Positions 39,861 through 49,119 are shown, counted from the stretch's first letter. The stretch: DNA of 64,000 nucleotides from Salinicola halophyticus (GCF_003206695.1 NZ_PZJN01000003.1:544087-608086), one strand, 5' to 3'. Translations and numbers: made by a program. Notes: a model not told the origin generated them from the sequence alone.

Positions 39861-40532
39861 TTACTCGGATAACGCCTGAACGCCAGCCCCGGGCTCGCGG
39901 TAGAGGCCGTGGCGCTCGATATAGCGCTCGACGGGCTCGGGGATCAGGTAGCGTACGCTGAGCCCTTGCTGCAAACGCCGACGAACCTCGGTCGCGGCAA
40001 TCGCCATCCGACTGGGTAGTCGCAGTCGCAACAGGTTGCCGGCCGGAGCCGCCATCATCGTCTCCACCGTCGAGACCTCGCGCCCCTCGATCAATGCCGC
40101 CAGCTCTGGCTCCAACGGCGCGTCATGGTCGGGCCGGTCGATAACCACGATATGCGCGAGCGACAGCAGGCGCTCGCGCTGATGCCAGTCGGGGAGTCCC
40201 AGAAAGGCGTCGTGGCCGACAGCCATGACCAACCGCGCCTGCTCGCCCCACTCTTCACGCAATGACGCCAGCGTGTCGACGGAGTACGAGTGACCGGAGC
40301 GACGCACTTCACGATCGTCCGCCACCAGCCCGGGGGTGGTACCGATACCGGCTTTCAGCATCGCCAAGCGATGCTCGGCAGAGATACCCGGCGCCTGGCG
40401 ATGCGGCGGCACGTGCACCGGAATCATGTGGACTGCGTCAAGCGCCAGCACCTCACCCAGCTCGACGGCACTGCGCAGATGCCCCATGTGAACCGGGTCG
40501 AACGTCCCCCCCAACATGGCGATACGGGGCAT
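39861..40532 (-). CDS. nadD: Nicotinate-nucleotide adenylyltransferase
   Basis: 223-residue enzyme converting nicotinate mononucleotide and ATP to deamido-NAD. Nucleotidyltransferase motif GGTFDPVHMGH near the N-terminus; C-terminal ATEVRRRL stands for the ISxTxxR motif. The start MPRIAMLGG at 40532 gives family length; an ATG at 40586 overlapping the proA stop is possible. Confidence 0.95.
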   Translation of the reverse strand: MPRIAMLGGTFDPVHMGHLRSAVELGEVLALDAVHMIPVHVPPHRQAPGISAEHRLAMLKAGIGTTPGLVADDREVRRSGHSYSVDTLASLREEWGEQARLVMAVGHDAFLGLPDWHQRERLLSLAHIVVIDRPDHDAPLEPELAALIEGREVSTVETMMAAPAGNLLRLRLPSRMAIAATEVRRRLQQGLSVRYLIPEPVERYIERHGLYREPGAGVQALSE

Positions 40533-40572
40533 GGACGCGCCTTGCCGCTCGAGAAAGGAGACGTCCTGCACG

Positions 40573-41856
40573 TCAACTCCGTACATGGCCGTCCCCGAAG
40601 ACGACGTACTTGCGGGTGGTCAATCCCTCGAGTCCGACCGGGCCGCGGGCATGAAGCTTGTTGGTCGAAATGCCGATCTCGGCGCCCAGGCCGTATTCGA
40701 AGCCATCGGCAAAGCGTGTCGAGGCGTTGACGATGACCGAGCTGGAATCGACCTCGGCCAGGAACCGTCGCGACAGGGTCAGGTTTTCCGTGACGATCGC
40801 ATCGGTATGCTGAGAGCCGTGGGTATTGATATGGTCGACGGCCTGATCGAAGTCATCGACGACCCGGATCGCCAGAATGGGCGCCAGATATTCCGTCGTC
40901 CAGTCCGCCTCCGTGGCCGCGACGGCATCGCCGATCCAGCTCCGCGTACGCGAGCATCCGCGCATTTCGACGCCCTTGTCGCGGTAGATGGCGGCGAGTC
41001 GCGGCAATACCAGCGCCGCGATATCGATGTGAACCAGCAACGTCTCCATGGTGTTGCAGGGCGAATAGCGCTGGGTTTTGGCGTTGTCGGCGATGGCCAC
41101 CGCCTTGTCGATATCCGCACCGGCATCGATATAGACGTGACAGATGCCGTCGAGATGCTTGATCACGGGTACCGTCGCTTCACTGGCGACGCGGGCGATC
41201 AACGATTTGCCGCCACGCGGAACGATGACGTCGACGAACTGGGGCATGGTGATCAAGGTGCCGACGGCGGCGCGATCCGTCGTCGCCACCACCTGGACGG
41301 CATCCTCCGGCAGGCCGGCGTCCTCGAGCCCCAGACGAATGCATTCGGCGATCGCGGCATTGCTGGCCGCGGCTTCCGAGCCTCCCCGCAGGATGCAGGC
41401 ATTGCTCGATTTCAGGCAGAGACTCGCGGCTTCGACGGTCACGTTGGGGCGCGACTCATAGATGATGCCGATCACGCCCAACGGGACCCGCATCTGACCT
41501 ACCTGAATGCCGCTCGGCCGATAGCCGAGACCGTCGATCTGGCCGACGGGATCGGCTAGCGCCGCCACCTGCAGAACGCCGGCGATCATGGCGTCGATTC
41601 GTTCCGGGGTCAGTGCCAGGCGGTCCAGCAACGCCTCGTTCAGGCCGTTGTCGCGACCGCGCTGCAGATCCTGCTGGTTGGCCTCCGCCAACGCCGGACG
41701 CGCGGCGTCCAGTCGGGCCACGATAGCCTCGAGGGCAGCATTCTTGCGCCCGCTGTCGACGCGGCGCAGGGCCGCGCTGGCGGTGCGAGCACGCTGCCCC
41801 AAAAGATGCATGTACTGAACGATGTCCTCGACCCGGGCGGTCGCAGTCTGCTGCAT
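40573..41856 (-). CDS. proA: Gamma-glutamyl phosphate reductase
   Basis: 427-residue aldehyde-dehydrogenase-fold enzyme, second step of proline synthesis. Catalytic Cys267 in [10 protein letters not shown]; length normal (417-427). First gene of the minus-strand block, leading into nadD. Proline is also an osmolyte in halophiles, but nothing here shows osmotic control. Confidence 0.97.
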   Translation of the reverse strand: MQQTATARVEDIVQYMHLLGQRARTASAALRRVDSGRKNAALEAIVARLDAARPALAEANQQDLQRGRDNGLNEALLDRLALTPERIDAMIAGVLQVAALADPVGQIDGLGYRPSGIQVGQMRVPLGVIGIIYESRPNVTVEAASLCLKSSNACILRGGSEAAASNAAIAECIRLGLEDAGLPEDAVQVVATTDRAAVGTLITMPQFVDVIVPRGGKSLIARVASEATVPVIKHLDGICHVYIDAGADIDKAVAIADNAKTQRYSPCNTMETLLVHIDIAALVLPRLAAIYRDKGVEMRGCSRTRSWIGDAVAATEADWTTEYLAPILAIRVVDDFDQAVDHINTHGSQHTDAIVTENLTLSRRFLAEVDSSSVIVNASTRFADGFEYGLGAEIGISTNKLHARGPVGLEGLTTRKYVVFGDGHVRS

Positions 41857-42053
41857 GGTGTACTCTTTCCGTCTCGATGATGATTCGGTGACAGTTCGCT
41901 TCGGGCGCGATTCAGAATCGAAATCTGCCGTTTCCCCGCCAGGGCGGAAAACGGGCAGGTCAGACGCATCGGCGCTATACGGTCAGTCGGGCGCATGCGA
42001 TAGTCGATCAATAACCGCGCCTGTCATTCGCAATCGGTCCAATATAAGCCACC

Positions 42054-42884
42054 ATGCAAAGCAAGTACAAAAGCCCCGGCCTTCAAACTCTTCTGGCGTT
42101 CACCTTGCTGCTTGCCCTGCTCACGGGCTGGCTGGCCGAAGACACCGTCAGGATGATCGCCTGGCTCAGCGGAGCCATCTTTGCACTCTTCCTGATCCGC
42201 TTCTCATCTCCGCGTCTCTCGCGCTGGTTTCCGGTCGCCGTCATCCTGCTATGTGGTCTCCTGCTCGCGACGCGCCATACCGAAGCCAGTCTATGGCTGT
42301 GGTTGCTGCCTTTATGCCTCTCCCGAATGACCGGGCGAATCGGAATGGCCCTGAACGTGGCGGCCTATGTGCTGGTCGTGGCCGACATCGGCTGGGCGCT
42401 GCCGCTGCCGACCGCCATCGTCGTCAGCGTCTCGTTGGCGATCGTGTGGCTTCTGTGCCTGGAACGGCAAAGGCATTCGACGGCGACGCCCCCCACGACA
42501 CCGGAATGGCTGCTTCCCCCCGCCCAGCTCGACGCCGACATCCAGATCGAACTGAAGCGATCCGAGCGAGAGATACTGCATAGCGAAGTTGCCCTCTACG
42601 GCTGCGCCCGGTCGACGACCGCCGACATGGAACAGCTCTGTCGCTGCCTGAGCCAGCAGCTCGCGCTCTACGAACGCGCCTATCGCCTCAACGACTACGG
42701 CGTCGCGGTAATTCTGATTGCGCCCAATGCCGAAGCAGCCAGTCTTCGCCGACAGCAGCTGAGATACGCCATCGCCCCGCAACGGGAAATCTCCTCGACC
42801 CCGCTGGCGGAAATCGGCGACCGCTTCACCCGCTACCATAGCAAACCGTCGACACCGGTTTCGGAGATGCAGTCGTGGCATTGA
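42054..42884 (+). CDS. Membrane protein with degenerate GGDEF-like domain (A)
   Basis: 276 residues. Six predicted helices (about 11-29, 32-50, 57-73, 78-90, 97-115, 119-136) then a cytosolic part of 120 residues. Its pattern LKRSEREIL...LYERAYRLNDYGVAVILIAPNAE...LRRQQLRYAI follows the diguanylate cyclase fold, where the loop normally reads RxGGDEFAVLLP; here GGDEF is NDYGV (213-217) and the metal-binding aspartates are absent. The domain is also shortened at its end. No cyclase activity is expected. It is the first gene of a three-gene overlapping set. The GGDEF assignment is by eye and moderate. Confidence 0.7.
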   Translation: MQSKYKSPGLQTLLAFTLLLALLTGWLAEDTVRMIAWLSGAIFALFLIRFSSPRLSRWFPVAVILLCGLLLATRHTEASLWLWLLPLCLSRMTGRIGMALNVAAYVLVVADIGWALPLPTAIVVSVSLAIVWLLCLERQRHSTATPPTTPEWLLPPAQLDADIQIELKRSEREILHSEVALYGCARSTTADMEQLCRCLSQQLALYERAYRLNDYGVAVILIAPNAEAASLRRQQLRYAIAPQREISSTPLAEIGDRFTRYHSKPSTPVSEMQSWH

Positions 42885-43798
42885 GTCGCTACAAGCTGGT
42901 CGCACAGCTGCTCATTCTGGGGCTGCTCGTAGGTTTGGCGCTGTGGGAGCACCTGATGCGCCACTACGATTTGATCCTGCCGCCCACGCTACTCGCGATC
43001 GCGCTGCTGGTAGCGATCCCCTTGCAGTGTCTGGGCCATCTCGGCGCGGCCGTGGCCGACCGTCTGTTGCTGGCCGGCGGCCTGATCCTGTGCGCCGTGG
43101 AGGCACCGGGCAGCGCAACGCCGATGCTGTGGCTGGGGCTTTCGGTCGCCCTGGGCTTCCTGCTGTTGCCTCCCTTAACCGCGCTGATACTGTCGCTGGC
43201 AGTCGTGCCGGCCCTGCTGGTTGTGCTCGGCGATGCGTACATGACGCTTTTCAATCTGGCGCTCGGCTGGTGGCTGACCCTCGCCGCCGCCACCTTGACT
43301 CTCCTTCTCGATCACTCGGCGAAGACGTCACCTTTCACCTTGACGCCGTGGCGCCGCGACAGGCGACTTTCCGGCAGCTGCATTCGGGAAAACCTGAAAA
43401 TCGAAGTCGCCAGGGCAACCGCCCTCGACCGGCCGCTGAGCGTGCTGGTCGTGTATATCCCGCAGCTGGATCAGGCCAGCGATCAGTTCGGCGGCCACTT
43501 GCGCGAAGTTCTCTCGGCGAGTTTCAGCGACGTGGTCTCCAACAACAGCCGCCAGAGCGATCTTCTCGGCGAGTATCGCGCCAACGTTTTCTGGCTGGTA
43601 TTGCCCAACGCCGCGGAACCCGGCGCCATCGCCGCTGCCAAAAGGCTCTCGAACGCGGTCACCGCCGTCACTCATCCCGAGATCGGGTCTTTGGAAAGCC
43701 ACAGCCGAGTGTGTACATTGCAGGCCGATGAAAGCGCCGAACGCTTTATGCAACGCCTCGAAGCCGCCGCCAACAAATTGCTGGAACCTCAAGCTTGA
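42875..43798 (+). CDS. Membrane protein with degenerate GGDEF domain (B)
   Basis: 307 residues, GTG start with GGAG about nine bases upstream, overlapping gene A by ten bases. Six predicted helices (about 8-24, 33-52, 62-75, 83-99, 101-118, 125-145), then a GGDEF-family fold: IRENLKIEVARATALDRPLS matches the cyclase entry helix, VVYIPQLD replaces the DxDxFK metal site (Tyr194, Pro196), and GEYRANVFWLVLP replaces GGDEF with RANVF (235-239). Both catalytic sites are lost, so it may bind a partner or a nucleotide without making c-di-GMP. Same architecture as A, suggesting an old duplication. Confidence 0.75.
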   Translation: MALSRYKLVAQLLILGLLVGLALWEHLMRHYDLILPPTLLAIALLVAIPLQCLGHLGAAVADRLLLAGGLILCAVEAPGSATPMLWLGLSVALGFLLLPPLTALILSLAVVPALLVVLGDAYMTLFNLALGWWLTLAAATLTLLLDHSAKTSPFTLTPWRRDRRLSGSCIRENLKIEVARATALDRPLSVLVVYIPQLDQASDQFGGHLREVLSASFSDVVSNNSRQSDLLGEYRANVFWLVLPNAAEPGAIAAAKRLSNAVTAVTHPEIGSLESHSRVCTLQADESAERFMQRLEAAANKLLEPQA

Positions 43799-45201
43799 AT
43801 ATCACCCATTGGCTCTACTCTCTCGCCCCGCCGCCGGGGCTGCTACTCATCATCATCCTGGTCGTGGCGCTGATCGAATCGCTGGCCGTCGTCGGCATCG
43901 TGGTTCCCGGTGTCGTACTGCTGGGTGCTGCGGCCTCGATCGCCGGTCACGACGATGTCCCGCTCTGGCTAGTGCTGATCGCCGGTATTGTCGGCGCTTT
44001 CATCGGTGACAACCTCAGCTTCTGGCTGGGCCGTACGCAACGCAGCCGGATACCCCACTGGTGGCCGTTGAAACAGCATCCCGGATGGCTGGACCGGGGC
44101 AACGATTTCTTCCAGCGATATGGCATTCTCTCGGTGATCATCGGCCGTTTCGTGGGCCCCGTGCGTCCGTTCATTCCGATGATCGCGGGGATGCTGTCGA
44201 TGCCGACGAAGCGCTTCGTGCTGGTCAATATCGTCTCCGCCCTGGCCTGGGCCCCGGTTTATCTGCTGCCCGGCTATCTGCTGGGGCGATCGTGGGAAAA
44301 ACTGATGCACCTGCCTCCCGGCGCCGAACGCTGGCTGCTGACGCTGTCGCTGGCGGTACTGGCGCTGGCGCTGCTGTTCTCGACTATTCGCTACCAGCTC
44401 AGCGGCGACGGTCGCTTGCACCGTTGGCTGGAAGAACGCATGGCTCGAAGCCCTGTGCTGACCAGGGGATGGAAATCGCTCTGCTCGCCACCGCCCGCCA
44501 ACGAGTTCCCCCTGGCGTCACTGTCGCTGCTACTGACGAGCCTGATCGCCCTGGTTGCATGGACGGCGTGGGTACTGGCCCACAACGGGCCGCTGCCGAT
44601 GGATCAACAGATCCACTCCCTCGCCAAGCTGCTGCAGCGCAGCTGGCTGGTCGGGACCAGCGAAACGCTGGCCGAGATCGGTGACGCTCTGGGGATCAGC
44701 GTACTGATGACGCCCTGGCTACTGTGGTTGCTTTACGCCAGACGTTTCGCTGGACTACTGCATATCGCAGGTGCCTTGGGTCTCATCGCGGTCAGCAATA
44801 CCGTATTCAAGGATCTCGCCGGCCGGGCACGGCCAGACACGCCGGACTACCTGACCGGTTCGATGTCTTACCCCAGCGCTCACACATCGACGATCGTCGT
44901 CGTGATTGGGTTGACGGCCGCTTTTGCCGCCCAGGTCATGCCGCAACGTTATCGCGGCTACGCCTACTGGCTGGGAATCCTCACCTGCGTGCCGATGGCG
45001 CTATCCCGGCTGGTCATCGGCGTGCATTGGGCCAGCGACCTGGTCGGCGGCGCTCTGCTCGGACTCACGGTCTGCGCGCTGACTCGCATCAGCTATCAGC
45101 ACTTCCAGCAGCCAGGCCGGGACATGCCGCCCTGGATCTGGCTATGCATCGCCTCGCTGGCACTGGAAACCGGACGCGTGATGTTCTTTGGCCCCGTCTG
45201 A
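43795..45201 (+). CDS. DedA family / PAP2 phosphatase fusion protein
   Basis: 468 residues. N-terminal half (1-200) is a DedA-family membrane protein (GRFVGPVRPFIPMIAG motif); C-terminal half (about 240-468) is a PAP2 lipid phosphatase with GRARPDTPD, PSAH (His363) and RLVIGVHWASD (His411, Asp415). DedA proteins include undecaprenyl-phosphate flippases and PAP2 enzymes dephosphorylate undecaprenyl diphosphate, so the fusion may join both steps of lipid-carrier recycling; this is inference. Start is TTG at 43795, overlapping the stop of gene B by four bases, without a strong ribosome site, so coupling is likely. Confidence 0.88.
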   Translation: MNITHWLYSLAPPPGLLLIIILVVALIESLAVVGIVVPGVVLLGAAASIAGHDDVPLWLVLIAGIVGAFIGDNLSFWLGRTQRSRIPHWWPLKQHPGWLDRGNDFFQRYGILSVIIGRFVGPVRPFIPMIAGMLSMPTKRFVLVNIVSALAWAPVYLLPGYLLGRSWEKLMHLPPGAERWLLTLSLAVLALALLFSTIRYQLSGDGRLHRWLEERMARSPVLTRGWKSLCSPPPANEFPLASLSLLLTSLIALVAWTAWVLAHNGPLPMDQQIHSLAKLLQRSWLVGTSETLAEIGDALGISVLMTPWLLWLLYARRFAGLLHIAGALGLIAVSNTVFKDLAGRARPDTPDYLTGSMSYPSAHTSTIVVVIGLTAAFAAQVMPQRYRGYAYWLGILTCVPMALSRLVIGVHWASDLVGGALLGLTVCALTRISYQHFQQPGRDMPPWIWLCIASLALETGRVMFFGPV

Positions 45202-45261
45202 TTGCCGCTATCCACGACTGCCGTCCATGCGGCCACGACTGCCGTTCTACGCGGAGACGGC

Positions 45262-45927
45262 TTAATCCCCCCAGCGGGGCATCAGGGTCTGAGCAATGCC
45301 CAGCTGGTTGAGAATACGGGCGACGATGAAATCGATCATCGCCTCGACGCTGTCCGGCCGATGATAGAACCCCGGTGCTGCGGGTAGCACGACGGCGCCC
45401 ATGTGCGTGAGCTTGAGCATGTTGTCGAGATGCACCGCCGAGAGCGGTGTCTCCCGGGGGACCAGGATCAGCTGTCGACGCTCCTTGAGCGCGACATCCG
45501 CGGCGCGCTCGATCAGGTTGTTGCTGGCGCCGCAGGCCACGGCGGAGAGCGTGCCGGTCGAGCACGGGCAGATCACCAGCGCCTGCCAGTTACCGGAACC
45601 GGAGGCCACCGGGGCCATCCAGTCTTCCCGTCCGAAACAGCTAATCTGTTCCTCGCCCGCCCCGAACCGGGCCGTCAGATCCTGCGCCAGCCGATCCGGC
45701 TGAGCCGGGAGCTCGATGTCGGTTTCGACCGCGATCACGCGGTGGGCCGCCTTCGAGATCATCACGTAGACTTCGTGCCCGGCTCCGACCAGACACTCGA
45801 TCAGCCGCAGCCCGTACTGCACGCCGGAAGCGCCGGTGATCGCGACGGCGATCGGCGCGGCATAGGGCTTAAAATAGGGCGCTCGGGATGAAATCTCAGT
45901 GTGTGGAACCTCAGTGTGTACCGCCAT
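45262..45927 (-). CDS. ubiX: Flavin prenyltransferase UbiX
   Basis: 221 residues. Makes prenylated FMN for the UbiD decarboxylase of ubiquinone synthesis. N-terminal FMN motif AITGASGVQYG, followed by the CPCSTGTLSAVACGASNNLIERAADV region and the late RETPLSAVHLDNML. A 20-residue N-terminal extension precedes the core; the start overlaps the mpl end by 17 bases, so it may begin somewhat later. mpl-ubiX is a known pair in Pseudomonas. Confidence 0.95.
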   Translation of the reverse strand: MAVHTEVPHTEISSRAPYFKPYAAPIAVAITGASGVQYGLRLIECLVGAGHEVYVMISKAAHRVIAVETDIELPAQPDRLAQDLTARFGAGEEQISCFGREDWMAPVASGSGNWQALVICPCSTGTLSAVACGASNNLIERAADVALKERRQLILVPRETPLSAVHLDNMLKLTHMGAVVLPAAPGFYHRPDSVEAMIDFIVARILNQLGIAQTLMPRWGD

Positions 45928-47284
45928 GGCGGACCTCCAGAGCGTGCAGCAGCTTGTCGTGGATACCGCCGAATCCGCCGTTGGACATCACCACGATGCG
46001 GTCGCCCGGCAGCGCCGCGTCGACGATCTCACCCACCATCATCTCGAGATCGCTCTCGACGCGGCTGGCAGCATGGCCGGCCACCACCTCGGCCAGCGAC
46101 CAGTCGAGCCCCGGGGGCTGATACCACCAGACGCGCTCGGCCGCCACCACGCTGTCGGCCAGCCGCGTTTTCATGGCGCCCTGGCGCATGGTGTTGGAGC
46201 GCGGCTCGATCACGGCCAGCAACCGGCCGCCGTGCCGATCCCGGTGGAGCCCTTCGAGAGTCAGTGCAATCGCGGTCGGATGATGGGCGAAATCATCCAG
46301 CACCTGGATCCCGGCCACGTCACCACGCACTTCCTGACGCCGCTTGGGCGCCGCGAACGTCGTCAACGCCCGGCAGCCGTCGGCCAGCGACACTCCCGCC
46401 TGATTGGCCGCCGCCAGCGCCGCCACCCCGTTGGCAGCGTTGTGCCGGCCGCTCAGCCCCCAACGCACCGAATGGCGCTCGTCGCGGTGCAAAACCGTGA
46501 AGGCTCGGCTATCGTCGGGATCGAGCAGCAGTTGCCAATCACTGTCGGGACGTTCCCCGAAGCGCTCGACCGGCGTCCAGCAGCCCATTGCCAGCACGCG
46601 TTCCAGCGCCGGCTCGCCGTCGGCTACCACCAGCCCGCCGTTACCGGGCACAGTCCGCACGAAGTGATGGAACTGGCGTTCGATGGCGGCCAGATCGGGA
46701 AAGATATCCGCGTGATCGAACTCGAGATTGTTGAGAACGGCGACATCCGGGCGGTAGTGAACGAACTTCGAGCGTTTATCGAAGAACGCGGTGTCGTATT
46801 CGTCCGCCTCCACTACGAAAGGCGCGCCAGGTGCCGCAAGACGCGAGGAAAGGCCGAAGTTGCCCAGCACCCCCCCGATCAGGAAACCGGGCTTCAGCCC
46901 TGCGGCTTCGAGTATCCAGGCCAGCATGCTTGCCGTTGTCGTCTTGCCATGGGTGCCCGCCACGGCCAGCACCTTGCGCCCGGGCAGCACATGCTCCGCC
47001 AGCCATTGCGGACCCGAAAGGTAGGGAAGCCTGGCATCGAGCAGCGCCTCGATTTCCGGATTACCCCGCGAGAGCGCGTTACCGACGATGACCAGGTCGG
47101 GAGCCGGGGTGAGGTTTTCGGCGCGATAGCCCTCCATCAGCTCGATACCGATCTCCTCGAGCTGAACGCTCATCGGAGGGTAGACATTGGCATCCGAGCC
47201 GGTGACTCGATAGCCCAATGCCTTTGCCAGTCGCGCCAGACTGCCCATGAAGGTTCCACAGACCCCCACTACGTGAACGTGCAT
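45911..47284 (-). CDS. mpl: UDP-N-acetylmuramate:L-alanyl-gamma-D-glutamyl-meso-diaminopimelate ligase
   Basis: 457-residue Mur ligase that reuses tripeptide from cell-wall turnover. N-terminal MHVHVVGVCGTFMGSLA, ATP loop GTHGKTTTASML, and C-terminal ligase domain. Length matches Mpl rather than MurC. Divergent from pfp. Confidence 0.97.
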   Translation of the reverse strand: MHVHVVGVCGTFMGSLARLAKALGYRVTGSDANVYPPMSVQLEEIGIELMEGYRAENLTPAPDLVIVGNALSRGNPEIEALLDARLPYLSGPQWLAEHVLPGRKVLAVAGTHGKTTTASMLAWILEAAGLKPGFLIGGVLGNFGLSSRLAAPGAPFVVEADEYDTAFFDKRSKFVHYRPDVAVLNNLEFDHADIFPDLAAIERQFHHFVRTVPGNGGLVVADGEPALERVLAMGCWTPVERFGERPDSDWQLLLDPDDSRAFTVLHRDERHSVRWGLSGRHNAANGVAALAAANQAGVSLADGCRALTTFAAPKRRQEVRGDVAGIQVLDDFAHHPTAIALTLEGLHRDRHGGRLLAVIEPRSNTMRQGAMKTRLADSVVAAERVWWYQPPGLDWSLAEVVAGHAASRVESDLEMMVGEIVDAALPGDRIVVMSNGGFGGIHDKLLHALEVRHGGTH

Positions 47285-47729
47285 GCCACTACTCTCTCAA
47301 CAACTCTCTCCACGACTCTCTCCACCACTCTCTTCACTACGCTCTCCGTCACTCTCCCCATATGAACCGGCGAGCCTAGCACGGCCTCCAGAACCGGGCT
47401 ACCGGCGCCTATTTCAGGCTAATGTCGAGCTCCTGCCATGGCCAGTTCATGGGCGTTGGCCCCGGCTACCCGCCTTCGAAGGCGTTCTGAACCCGCCCTC
47501 CCAACCGACTCATGACTGGCGGGTACAGGGGCGATCGAGAACGGGAATCAGTCGGTCACTCATCTTCTAGTCGCAGAAAAATGACCGTGGTGGCGGCACG
47601 GCTATCGTATTAACAGGCATACGCCTTTCGGCTATGCTGAGCGCGCATCCGACTCGCGCTCTTTCGCCGCGCATGGCGGGATCGAAAACGCGAGCTCAGC
47701 AATCCGAACATCAGGAGATGAAAGCCGAC
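47285..47729. other. Divergent intergenic region mpl / pfp
   Basis: About 445 bases. The part next to mpl (47290-47355) is a decayed run of 12-base CTCTCTCCACGA-like units. The rest carries no supported gene; an open frame in the pfp frame upstream of 47730 has no ribosome site. Promoters for both genes must lie here but none is clear. Confidence 0.6.
47290..47355. repeat. Degenerate 12-bp tandem repeat upstream of mpl
   Basis: Five to six units around ACTCTCTCCACG with drift in each copy. Pyrimidine-rich on the plus strand. Confidence 0.65.
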
Positions 47730-48989
47730 ATGGCCAAGCACAATGCGTTCTACGCACAGTCCGGTGGCGTCACTGCCGTCATCAACGCCAGCGCCTGTGG
47801 CGTGATCGAGGCCTGCCGCCGTCATGCAGACCGCATCGGCCATCTCTACGCCGGGCATAACGGTATCATCGGTGCTTTGCTGGAAGACCTGATCGACACC
47901 AATCAGGAGAGCGATGAAACCGTCTCCGCCCTGCGCCATACGCCCGGTGGCGCTTTCGGCTCCTGCCGCTACAAGCTGAAGTCGATCGAGGACAACCGCG
48001 CCGAATACGAGCGGCTGATCGAAGTCTTCAAGGCGCACGACATCCGCTATTTCTTCTACAACGGCGGCGGCGATAGCGCGGACACCTGCCTCAAGGTCTC
48101 GCAACTGTCGGAGACGATGGGCTATCCGTTAACGGCTATCCACGTGCCCAAGACCGTCGACAACGACCTTCCGATCACCGATAACTCGCCGGGTTTCGGC
48201 AGCGTTGCCAAGTACGTCGCGACCTCGACGCGAGAGGCGGCACTCGACATCGAGTCGATGTGCGCCACGTCCACCAAGGTATTCATCCTCGAGGTGATGG
48301 GACGCCATGCAGGCTGGATCGCGGCTGCCGGCGCGCTATCCGGCGCCTCTTCTGACGAGGCACCACACGTGATCATCTTTCCGGAGATCGCCTTCGACCG
48401 GAAAATCGTCATGGCGCGCATCGACGAGGCCGTCAAGCGTCACGGCTTCTGTGTGATCGTGGTCTCCGAAGGCGCGCAGTATGCCGACGGCACCTTTCTT
48501 GCCGATGGCGGCAGCGTCGATGCTTTCGGCCACAAGCAGCTTGGCGGTGTCGCCCCCGCGCTGGCATCGATGGTCAAGGAAGATCTGGGCCACAAATACC
48601 ACTGGGCAGTGGCAGACTACCTGCAGCGCGCCGCGCGCCACATCGCCTCCAAGACCGACGTCGACCAGGCCTACGCGGTCGGTGAAGCTGCAGTGGAATT
48701 GGCGCTGAGCGGCCAGAATTCGATGATGCCGGCCATCAAGCGAGTGTCGGAATCACCTTACACCTGGAAGATCGAGCCGGCACCGCTGGCAGAGATCGCC
48801 AATCATGAAAAATTCATGCCCAGGGATTACATCAGTGAAGACGGCCTCTACATCAGCGAAGCGGGCCGGCGTTACCTCGCGCCACTGATCGTGGGCGAAG
48901 ACTTCCCCCCGTTCGAAAATGGCCTGCCCATGGTCGCCAAACTGAAAAAGGCCAGGGTCGAACGCAAGCTGGCCGAATTCACGCTGTAA
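47730..48989 (+). CDS. pfp: Diphosphate-dependent phosphofructokinase
   Basis: 419 residues. Phosphorylates fructose 6-phosphate reversibly with PPi. Motif GGGDS at 112-116 carries the aspartate that blocks ATP binding in PPi enzymes (ATP enzymes have GGDG), and PKTVDNDLP (140-148) carries the lysine typical of PPi-dependent forms. MGRHAGWIAA follows. ATG at 47730 lies 12 bases after AGGAG; an ATG at 47718 touches that site and is too close. PPi-PFK is typical for Halomonas and methylotrophs, which lack or limit the ATP form. Confidence 0.92.
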   Translation: MAKHNAFYAQSGGVTAVINASACGVIEACRRHADRIGHLYAGHNGIIGALLEDLIDTNQESDETVSALRHTPGGAFGSCRYKLKSIEDNRAEYERLIEVFKAHDIRYFFYNGGGDSADTCLKVSQLSETMGYPLTAIHVPKTVDNDLPITDNSPGFGSVAKYVATSTREAALDIESMCATSTKVFILEVMGRHAGWIAAAGALSGASSDEAPHVIIFPEIAFDRKIVMARIDEAVKRHGFCVIVVSEGAQYADGTFLADGGSVDAFGHKQLGGVAPALASMVKEDLGHKYHWAVADYLQRAARHIASKTDVDQAYAVGEAAVELALSGQNSMMPAIKRVSESPYTWKIEPAPLAEIANHEKFMPRDYISEDGLYISEAGRRYLAPLIVGEDFPPFENGLPMVAKLKKARVERKLAEFTL

Positions 48990-49002
48990 CCACTCCGACA
49001 CA

Positions 49003-49025
49003 GGGCGCGGGATTCGACCGCGCCC
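49003..49025 (+). terminator. Hairpin after pfp (possible terminator)
   Basis: Perfect eight-base arms GGGCGCGG / CCGCGCCC, seven-base loop, 14 bases after the stop. No T-run follows, so termination strength is uncertain. Confidence 0.45.
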
Positions 49026-49038
49026 ACCGCCTGGATAC

Positions 49039-49119
49039 TGCTCGCTTCTTGTCTTTGTCTCTTGTCTTGACCTCTTGTCGTTGCCTCCCGTCTTCGCGCC
49101 TTGTCTCCGCCTCTCGTTC
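49039..49119. repeat. Polypyrimidine low-complexity tract
   Basis: Loose repetition of CTTGTC, CTCTTGTC and CCGTCTTC words on the plus strand. A similar tract occurs at 59958-59994. Confidence 0.6.

Noticed and set aside
45899..47365. 488-codon open frame opposite mpl
   Set aside because: Arg/His/Gln-rich shadow of mpl with a TTLSTTL tail coded by the spacer repeat; no ribosome site.
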